Shown here piece after piece: positions 33,501 to 37,798 of a stretch of DNA of 37,798 nucleotides. Both the position numbers and the translations under genes were made by a program. The notes under the pieces were generated by a model, which searched no databases, was not told the origin of the DNA, and was given only the letters and a program-made list of their open reading frames with translations. Positions within the stretch are counted from its first letter, which is position 1. Every line of letters begins with the position of its first letter. This DNA is from Prevotella sp. (GTDB lineage: Bacteria > Bacteroidota > Bacteroidia > Bacteroidales > Bacteroidaceae): assembly GCA_017389705.1 (NCBI GenBank), contig JAFPEE010000044.1, positions 1 to 37,798 of the forward strand, in the 5' to 3' direction.

Positions 33501-34895
33501 ACTACCAAACCTCCTACGGAAAACCAGAGGTGGTACAAGCCAGCACAGTCTGTGGCGCGCTTCCTGATGATGGTACGCTCCATAGGCATCTCCTATCGAA
33601 ACCAGTATGCCATGTCGCTGCCAGGTTTCATGCCAAACATAGGCGACATCTTCGGACAGCGCACAGGTAACGTCATGTCGCCAGGTCTGGGGTTTGCCTT
33701 CGGACTGATAGACGACTCGTATATTCAGAAAGCCCACGACAACGGCTGGCTCAACGACAGTCTCTCCACTCCTGCTGCTACAAATATGACTAACGACCTG
33801 CAGCTGCGTGCCACGTTGGAACCTGTTCGCGACTTGAAGATTGATCTCAATGCTTCGCGTACAGAGTCACGAGCCCGCTCCATCCAGTATCGCTACGAGG
33901 GAATGCCAACAACGCAGAGTGGTACGTTTACCATGACTACCATCTCTCTGTCGTCATCCCTCGAGTCCATGGGCGATGCCAATAACGGCTATCCCTCCAA
34001 GGTCTTCGAGAAATTCTGCAACGCTCTGCCGGAATATCAGGCAAAGGCAGCGGAGCATTATGGAAAGGCCGTCGACCAGTATTCGGCAGCGGTGATGATT
34101 CCGGCCTTCCTCAATACCTATACGGGCAGTGGCGGTGGCTCCCTCGACTTCTTCCCCGCATTGACGCGTCTGTTGCCCAACTGGACGGTCCGCTACTCAG
34201 GACTCTCTAAGCTTCACTGGTTCAGCGAGCATTTCAAGTCCGTCAACGTCAACCATTCCTACAAGTCCATCTATGCTGTGGGTTCTTATACTAGTGGTTC
34301 CAATGCAACCTCCATGCTGGGATGGAGTGTGCCTACCGTCACTATCAATGAGTCCTTCGCTCCCCTGCTGGGTATTGACGTGACCTTCCTCAACAACCTC
34401 ACCGTCAAGGCCGAGTATCGCAAGACACGAACCCTCAGCCTCTCTACTACCAGCGTGCAGATCAATGAGGGACGTTCCAACGACTGGGTAATCGGTTTGG
34501 GTTATAAGATTAGTGATTTCCGTCTCTTCTCGAGTGGCGCTACCCGTAAGATTAAGAAAGCACAAGGTGGCAAGAAAGCTCAGAACAGTCAGAGCGAACA
34601 GAGTTCACAAAACAACAGGAAGAGTGGCATCAACCACGACCTCAATCTGCGCCTCGACTTCTCGCTGCGCAGCCAGGCTGCCATCACCCGTGATATTGCC
34701 TCACGCAGCTCTTCTGCCAGCAGTGGAAATTCCGCCTTGAAGATCTCCTTCATGGCAGACTATACCCTGTCCCGCCTTCTGACCATGTCGTTCTACTACG
34801 ATCGCCAGACCAATACTCCTCTGCTCTCCAGTAGCTCGTACCCGACGACCACCCGCGACTTCGGCCTCTCTTTGAAGTTCTCCCTAACCCGATAA
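27519..34895 (+). CDS. sprA: SprA/Sov, T9SS outer-membrane translocon protein
   Basis: This is a 2458-residue protein. It must start at TTG 27519, because the ruvA stop (27510-27512) is in the same frame and the next ATG lies inside the signal peptide (MKRVLYTALVLLSITALA). The SprA family is recognised from its size and from DMHFDLGPAEKIFGPGGVRI, NVTGKVGDKVNMSLNYNTDA, the LDNNNNAHPNGYFDFVEGYT stretch, YIDDFENAKNGIDV and RLQEVVNKGGW. SprA forms the large barrel through which type IX secretion cargo crosses the outer membrane. A lysine/threonine linker (six 3-residue units, about 1896-1913) and a glutamine-rich linker near 2346-2367 interrupt the barrel region and are probably loops. Other T9SS genes are not in the window. 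Confidence 0.92.
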   Translation: MKRVLYTALVLLSITALAMPPQDDKTQRKPVPRAQPVLEIEDDTIPDSLLHARWKIQKTSPIEVADLDSSALDLHFPENIKQQVEYDDSLNVYKIGSKMGDSYLNTPVLMSPEEYRQWSERREREQFFRKKDAENVAQKGKEKFDFTDMHFDLGPAEKIFGPGGVRIKTQGTAELKLGATLKNIDNPSLPERNRKTTAVDFDEKINLNVTGKVGDKVNMSLNYNTDATFDFDTKNLKLRYEGKEDEIIKLVEAGNVTFPSNNSLVKGASSLFGVRTDMQFGKLKLQTVFSQKNSTTKSVSSKGGTQLTPFELDVANYEENRHFFLSKYFREHYDAYMRTLPVVSTGINITRIEVWVTNKTGTTSNTRNLIALAELGESLGKGMKGNSALPQNSVGSVYANMPSAARNIDNASAALDGIMTGGTDYEKLSAARLLTSSEYTLNPALGYISLKTALQTDQVLAVAYEYTNGGVTYQVGEFAADHTNAGEALYVKALKNTSNNPQQPNWPLMMKNVYYLASNVEKTKFRLDIKYKSDTAGVYLTYVPDVKDVTLLRGLGCDRLDNNNNAHPNGYFDFVEGYTVSNGRVFFPSAEPFGATLEEFLRSKGLSKELIEKYSFHELYDTTRTAARQMTNKDKYLLMGQFKGTSANVISLGAYNVPQGSVVVTAGGVVLTEGSDYSVDYSAGEVTILNQSIIDAGTSINVSLESNTEYSMQRKTMVGLNWEYDFTKNFQIGGTLQHLSEQALTSKVTMGSEPLKNTLWGVNINWKTESQWLTRMLDKIPLLHCTQPSQISFTGEFAHLIAGTASGTQDNASYIDDFENAKNGIDVSEPKSWTISSVPTLFPEHADKDSVSSGYNRALLAWYNIDPLFTYRSSSLTPNHIKSDLDQLSNHYVRAVYVSELYPNRQQSTYSGATSTLPILNLAYYPQERGPYNLTTDVNMDGTLKLPQQRWGGMMRKLDTNDFETANVEYIEFWLLDPFIYTAGQQDAADYGGDLYINLGEVSEDILHDDKKFYESGMPVDGSSSFTTSQWGRIPVQATQTYAFATTSGSRALQDVGLNGLNDEQERGFPAYADFLGSVTVNDSVRAAWNQDPANDNYHYFRGSDLDDRRASILERYKRINMPQGNSPDSDQQTEGYDTSYKTYPDVEDINQDYTLNEYERYYQYRVSIRPEDLQLGRNYITDVREYTASLRNGNKEAVKWYQFRIPLSQYDDRVGGISDFTSIRFMRMFLTQFRKPIVLRFGSLELVRGEWRVYDQQLTGSSNSGTVAVSAVNIEENNDKRPVNYVVPPGISRVTDPSQPQLTEANEQALSMIVKNLSQGESKAVYRNTTLDLRRYKHLQMFVHANHLIDDTSLADDQLAVFVRLGSDYRNNYYEYLIPLKLTPDRNDYNKYNLDDCRAVWPKENMLDIDLSLFTQLKKARNKARATGTASYTMEYSEYDPDNANNRISIMGNPSLGEVKTMMIGVRNLSGSLRSGEVWVNELRLQEVVNKGGWAASGNLNVQLSDVGTVNLMGKVVTEGFGGLEEGVSQRTTDTYKTYSLTTNFELGKFFPDKMKVTAPIYYSVTKEESRPKYNPLDTDMELDDALESAIDQHERDSIESIAVTKTTTTNFSLSNVRFGIKTKRHPMPYDPANFSFSYSHRHTQKVGETTVYEKDIDWRGSLNYSYTPVYKAWEPFKKSKSKSKWMQLPKAFGLNYLPQSVAFNSEIHRSYYELQERDMDNLSGAKVDPTWSSQFLWTRDFTLRWDLTKNLHMNFQSGTQAEIVEPNDPQNRPINKDLYPDRYTAWKDSVWHSIKHLGSPLNYRQNFTASYQLPLNKLPILDWLNADANYTATYNWVRGTQLEDGTNLGNTISNNRQLTVNGNLNMETLYNHFPFLKKANERFKKAVSKPQPKKTTKTTKTTKTSKTSKTAPGDTSPTKEEKALPKNKNSYETELTLLPDSMLTVTHNKKSKRLIVSAKTSEGKAYPIKYKVIDQNKILVKNRDSVKVKLTVTTKPPTENQRWYKPAQSVARFLMMVRSIGISYRNQYAMSLPGFMPNIGDIFGQRTGNVMSPGLGFAFGLIDDSYIQKAHDNGWLNDSLSTPAATNMTNDLQLRATLEPVRDLKIDLNASRTESRARSIQYRYEGMPTTQSGTFTMTTISLSSSLESMGDANNGYPSKVFEKFCNALPEYQAKAAEHYGKAVDQYSAAVMIPAFLNTYTGSGGGSLDFFPALTRLLPNWTVRYSGLSKLHWFSEHFKSVNVNHSYKSIYAVGSYTSGSNATSMLGWSVPTVTINESFAPLLGIDVTFLNNLTVKAEYRKTRTLSLSTTSVQINEGRSNDWVIGLGYKISDFRLFSSGATRKIKKAQGGKKAQNSQSEQSSQNNRKSGINHDLNLRLDFSLRSQAAITRDIASRSSSASSGNSALKISFMADYTLSRLLTMSFYYDRQTNTPLLSSSSYPTTTRDFGLSLKFSLTR
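33204..33257 (+). repeat. 6 x 9-base coding repeat in sprA
   Basis: Six consecutive nonamers of the form AAG-ACN-NCN encode KTT KTT KTT KTS KTS KTA. The third positions differ between copies, so the array is not freshly expanded. It codes for a positively charged linker in SprA. Confidence 0.85.
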
Positions 34896-34898
34896 AAA

Positions 34899-34922
34899 AA
34901 GGAGTTAATCTCTTAACTCCTT
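34899..34922 (-). terminator. intrinsic terminator of nadB, also at the sprA end
   Basis: AAGGAGTTAA (34899-34908) and TTAACTCCTT (34913-34922) form a perfect 10-base stem with a TCTC loop. On the minus strand it is followed by a run of seven T, a standard terminator for nadB. It starts 3 bases after the sprA stop, so it may serve both genes. Confidence 0.85.
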
Positions 34923-34942
34923 CTCTTATCACTTAACACTTA

Positions 34943-36535
34943 TCACTTCTTATCATACGCATGCAGGGGATAGTCTGTCGTGAAGTGCAGACCACGGCAC
35001 TCCTTGCGCTCCAACGCCCAGCGGGTAATCAGGTAGCCCACGTTAATCATGTTACGCAGCTCGCAGATGTCACGAGAAGCCTTCACACGCTTGAACAGAC
35101 GCTCCGTCTCTTCATACAACATATCCAGACGGTCCCAGGCACGATGCAGGCGAAGGTCGCTGCGTACTATGCCCACATAGTTGGCCATGATCTGGTTGAC
35201 TTCCTTGACGCTTTGTGTGATGAGGACCTTCTCTTCGTTGGTCATCGTACCCTCGTCATTCCATTCAGGCACTTTCTCGTTCCAGTCGTACAGGTCGATG
35301 TGTGCCAGCGAGTCCTTGGCAGCGGCGTCGGCATAGACCACCGCTTCAATGAGTGAGTTCGAGGCCAGGCGGTTGCCGCCATGCAGGCCTGTGCATGAAC
35401 ACTCGCCTAAGGCATAGAGACGCTCTATGCTCGACTGTCCGTTCAGGTCCACCTTAATACCTCCGCACATATAGTGGGCAGCAGGTCGGACGGGAATATA
35501 GTCGGTGGTGATGTCGATGCCTATCGAGAGACACTTCTGGTAGATATTGGGGAAGTGGTGACGTGTCTCCTCAGGGTCCTTATGGGTGACATCCAGACAG
35601 ACATGGTCCAGACCGTGAATCTTCATCTCCTTGTCAATGGCGCGAGCCACAATGTCACGTGGCGCCAGACTCAGGCGCTCGTCGTACTTTTCCATAAAGG
35701 TTTCGCCATTGGGCAGCTTCAGAATGCCGCCATAGCCACGCATGGCCTCAGTGATGAGGTAGGCGGGGTGCGTCTCCTTCGGGTTGTGCAATACTGTCGG
35801 ATGGAACTGTACAAACTCCATGTCGGCCACAGTACCCTTGGCACGATAGACCATGGCAATGCCGTCGCCAGTGGCAATGACGGGATTTGACGTCGTCAGG
35901 TAGACAGCTCCGCAGCCACCGGTACACATCACCGTCGTCTTGGCCAGATAGGTGTCTACCTTGCCTTTCGGATTCAGCACATAGGCACCATAACACTGGA
36001 TGTTGGGTGAGCGACGGGTTACCCGTACTCCCAGGTGGTGCTGCGTGATAATCTCTACAGCAAAATGATTCTCCTTAATATCGATGTTAGCGTCTTGGCG
36101 GACAGCCTCCATCAGACCGCGCTGTATCTCGGCACCCGTATCGTCAGCATGGTGCAGAATGCGGAACTCCGAATGGCCGCCTTCACGATGCAGGTCAAAG
36201 CTGCCGTCTTCCTTACGGTCGAAGTTGACGCCCCATTGCACCAATTCCTGAATCTGCTCAGGGGCTTTGCGCACCACCTGCTCCACCGCTTGACGGATGC
36301 TGATGTAGTCACCTGCAATGATGGTATCGGCAATATGCTTGTCGAAGGTGTCCACCTTCATGTTGGTCACCGAAGCGACGCCACCTTGCGCAAAACTGGT
36401 GTTGGCCTCGTCGAGTCCAGCTTTACAAATCATACACACCTTGCCCTTCTTGGCACGGGCCACCTTCAGCGCATAGCTCATACCGGCTACGCCGGCTCCA
36501 ATGATAAGAAAATCGTATTTATAAACCATTGCCAT
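34943..36535 (-). CDS. nadB: L-aspartate oxidase
   Basis: This 530-residue flavoprotein starts with an FAD-binding motif (DFLIIGAGVAGMSYALKVAR) and has ANTSFAQGGVASVTN, DREEGGHS-like HREGGHSEFRILHHADDTGA, the TGGCGAVY stretch, the EFVQFHPT motif, AMRGYGGIL and PAAHYMCGGIKVDLNG with the GLHGGNRLASNSL flavin loop. It oxidises aspartate to iminoaspartate in NAD synthesis; with NadA it makes quinolinate, but nadA is not in this window. A start two codons later (36529) is also possible and would leave a longer leader after the -7 element at 36551-36558. A hairpin terminator follows the stop. Confidence 0.95.
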   Translation of the reverse strand: MAMVYKYDFLIIGAGVAGMSYALKVARAKKGKVCMICKAGLDEANTSFAQGGVASVTNMKVDTFDKHIADTIIAGDYISIRQAVEQVVRKAPEQIQELVQWGVNFDRKEDGSFDLHREGGHSEFRILHHADDTGAEIQRGLMEAVRQDANIDIKENHFAVEIITQHHLGVRVTRRSPNIQCYGAYVLNPKGKVDTYLAKTTVMCTGGCGAVYLTTSNPVIATGDGIAMVYRAKGTVADMEFVQFHPTVLHNPKETHPAYLITEAMRGYGGILKLPNGETFMEKYDERLSLAPRDIVARAIDKEMKIHGLDHVCLDVTHKDPEETRHHFPNIYQKCLSIGIDITTDYIPVRPAAHYMCGGIKVDLNGQSSIERLYALGECSCTGLHGGNRLASNSLIEAVVYADAAAKDSLAHIDLYDWNEKVPEWNDEGTMTNEEKVLITQSVKEVNQIMANYVGIVRSDLRLHRAWDRLDMLYEETERLFKRVKASRDICELRNMINVGYLITRWALERKECRGLHFTTDYPLHAYDKK

Positions 36536-36550
36536 TTACATTGAACGCTG

Positions 36551-36558
36551 CAAAGATA
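36551..36558 (-). promoter_or_regulatory. -7 element of the nadB promoter
   Basis: On the minus strand TATCTTTGCAGCG fits TAnnTTTG, about 16 bases before the first nadB start. The -33 region on this side falls in the heptamer array at 36565-36592. Confidence 0.6.
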
Positions 36559-36564
36559 CGAATT

Positions 36565-36592
36565 ATTCTTCATTCTTCATTCTTCATTCTTC
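36565..36592. repeat. four perfect ATTCTTC heptamers between divergent promoters
   Basis: ATTCTTC is repeated four times without a mismatch, followed by T8. It fills the space between the -7 elements of nadB and dacB, where the -33 boxes of both should lie. Confidence 0.9.
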
Positions 36593-36602
36593 TTTTTTTT
36601 CG

Positions 36603-36610
36603 TAACTTTG
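36603..36610 (+). promoter_or_regulatory. -7 element of the dacB promoter
   Basis: TAACTTTGCAGCCG fits TAnnTTTG and ends 9 bases before the ATG at 36620. It is almost identical to the promoter at 4389-4396 (TCGTAACTTTGCAGCC in both). Confidence 0.6.
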
Positions 36611-36619
36611 CAGCCGATT

Positions 36620-37786
36620 ATGAAGAAAATAGCTTTTTTATTCCTTATATGTGTCGTCTCAGTGGCCTCTTTTGCGCAGTCAGACAGCCTGCGTATCAGA
36701 CTGGACTCGCTGTTGAACGACCCGATGTTCGAAACGTCGCAGGTGGGACTGATGGTCTACGACCTGGATGGAGACTCTGCGCTATATACCCGGAATCATC
36801 GCCAGCTGATGCGTCCAGCATCGTGTATGAAGCTGGTGACAGCCATTACGGCTTTGGATCAGTTGGGTAGCAATTACGACTACCATACACGTATCTACTA
36901 TACAGGCAATGTGGTGGACAGCACGCTAGTGGGTAATATCTATTGTGTGGGAGGTTTTGACCCTACGCTGACCATTGACGACGTGGCCATCCTGGCTGAC
37001 GGTGTCCGCAGACTTGGAGTGGACAGCATTCGTGGACTGTTGGTGGCTGACCGTACCATGAAGGAGATGCAGGACTATGGTGAAGGCTGGTGCTGGGACG
37101 ACGACAACCCGCTGTTGACGGCTCTCTCCATAGGGCGCAAGAACATCTTCCTGCAGACCTTTGCCGAAGAGGTGGCTCGTGCTGGTGTTAATCTGGAGCG
37201 TGTCAGTCTGATAGAAGGACAGTTGCCACAACGTGCCCAGCTGCTGACAGTGTGTAAGCATAACATCTCACAGGTGTTGGAGCGGATGATGAAGATGAGC
37301 GACAACTTCTATGCCGAGTCGATGTTCTACCAGACGGCAGCATCAGCCGGAAAAGGTCTGGCTCGTGCCAAGGATGCCCGCGACATTACCAAGCGTCTGA
37401 TAGCCCGACTGGGGTTGGGGCATGAGCCTTACAGGATTGCCGACGGTTCTGGGCTCTCTCTATACAACTACGTGTCGGTAGAGTTGCTGTGTACCTTGCT
37501 GCGCCATGCATGGAAGTCGCCCAGCATTCATAGTGCGCTGCTGCCTGCCCTGCCCATAGCAGGTGTCGACGGAACGCTGAAGGACCGCATGAAGGGTACT
37601 AAGGCTCAGGGTAATGTGCTTGCCAAGACGGGTACCGTGTCAGGTATTTCCAGCCTTGCTGGCTACTGTACGACGGCTAGCGGACGACAGCTCTGCTTCG
37701 CCATCATCAACCAGGGTGTGATGCGTAACTCCAAGGGTAAAGCTTTCCAGGACCGTGTATGTAAGATGCTGTGTGAATATGAGTAA
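36620..37786 (+). CDS. dacB: PBP4-type D-alanyl-D-alanine carboxypeptidase/endopeptidase (S13)
   Basis: I start this at ATG 36620 (MKKIAFLFLICVVSVASFAQ, a signal peptide), which gives 388 residues. The three penicillin-binding motifs are present: S68-x-x-K71 in RPASCMKLVTA, SDN at 227-229 in MSDNFYAES, and KTG at 336-338 in LAKTGTVSG. It trims or cleaves peptidoglycan peptides in the periplasm. It is shorter than E. coli DacB (about 477), mainly in the insert between the first and second motifs. The downstream gene starts within its last codons. Confidence 0.93.
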   Translation: MKKIAFLFLICVVSVASFAQSDSLRIRLDSLLNDPMFETSQVGLMVYDLDGDSALYTRNHRQLMRPASCMKLVTAITALDQLGSNYDYHTRIYYTGNVVDSTLVGNIYCVGGFDPTLTIDDVAILADGVRRLGVDSIRGLLVADRTMKEMQDYGEGWCWDDDNPLLTALSIGRKNIFLQTFAEEVARAGVNLERVSLIEGQLPQRAQLLTVCKHNISQVLERMMKMSDNFYAESMFYQTAASAGKGLARAKDARDITKRLIARLGLGHEPYRIADGSGLSLYNYVSVELLCTLLRHAWKSPSIHSALLPALPIAGVDGTLKDRMKGTKAQGNVLAKTGTVSGISSLAGYCTTASGRQLCFAIINQGVMRNSKGKAFQDRVCKMLCEYE

Positions 37787-37798
37787 ACTGACAAAATA
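37779..37798 (+). CDS. start of the next gene (partial)
   Basis: An ATG at 37779 overlaps the dacB stop by 8 bases and opens a frame reading MSKLTK up to the window edge. The overlap is typical of co-translated genes in this region, but six residues do not allow identification. Confidence 0.35.

Noticed and set aside
36565-36592. CRISPR-like array
   Set aside because: The units are 7 bases long with no spacers, so this is a simple tandem repeat. No CRISPR array was seen elsewhere.

Overview
The window looks like a chromosomal segment of a Bacteroidales bacterium, most likely Prevotellaceae. Three things point there. Promoters carry the Bacteroidetes -7 element TAnnTTTG rather than a sigma70 -10. 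Shine-Dalgarno sequences are weak or absent. The gene set is typical: a giant SprA/Sov-type outer-membrane protein of the type IX secretion system (T9SS) directly behind ruvA, meso-diaminopimelate dehydrogenase, LutABC with a lactate permease, and an IntDOT-like tyrosine recombinase. The genus call is inference from protein style, not from a search.

Bases 1-4100 are an accessory, visibly AT-richer and partly decayed region. It holds the 3' tail of an outer-membrane-barrel-like gene, a C-terminal fragment of an IS630-family transposase, and two small genes of unknown role, one with a degenerate GIY-YIG nuclease signature. It also holds a frameshifted XRE-type regulator, a pair of overlapping excisionase-like helix-turn-helix genes, and a tyrosine recombinase. 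The recombinase's 5' end is interrupted by a short hairpin-containing insertion flanked by near-direct repeats.

Bases 4366-8207 hold a small outer-membrane protein gene (+) facing a minus-strand operon: secreted S8 protease, xseA, xseB. Bases 8248-15515 hold a tight eight-gene plus-strand operon: MATE exporter, cytidylate-kinase-like protein, PagL-like lipid A deacylase, YfcE-like phosphodiesterase, RfbB, PurT, a QdtA/FdtA-type sugar ketoisomerase and a FemAB/GNAT-like acyltransferase. It mixes envelope and dTDP-sugar functions with one purine-biosynthesis gene. A short membrane-anchored histidine kinase and an NCS2 purine permease follow.

Bases 18144-25716 form a lactate-utilisation locus around one divergent promoter region near 22.6 kb. 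Leftward run lactate permease, lutA, lutB and lutC. Rightward runs a fused FAD/Fe-S D-lactate-dehydrogenase-type gene. Together these would import lactate and oxidise both enantiomers to pyruvate. A long palindrome separates this locus from the convergent ddh gene.

Bases 26910-34895 are ruvA and sprA, with sprA starting at a TTG seven bases after the ruvA stop. nadB (minus) and a PBP4-type dacB (plus) close the window around a divergent promoter region that contains four perfect copies of a heptamer. No rRNA, tRNA or CRISPR array was recognised. Nothing in the window amounts to a clearly new defence or biosynthetic system. The best leads are the hairpin insertion in the integrase, the GIY-YIG two-gene cassette, the heptamer array between two promoters, the 3-copy palindrome at 25.7 kb and the lactate operator candidate.
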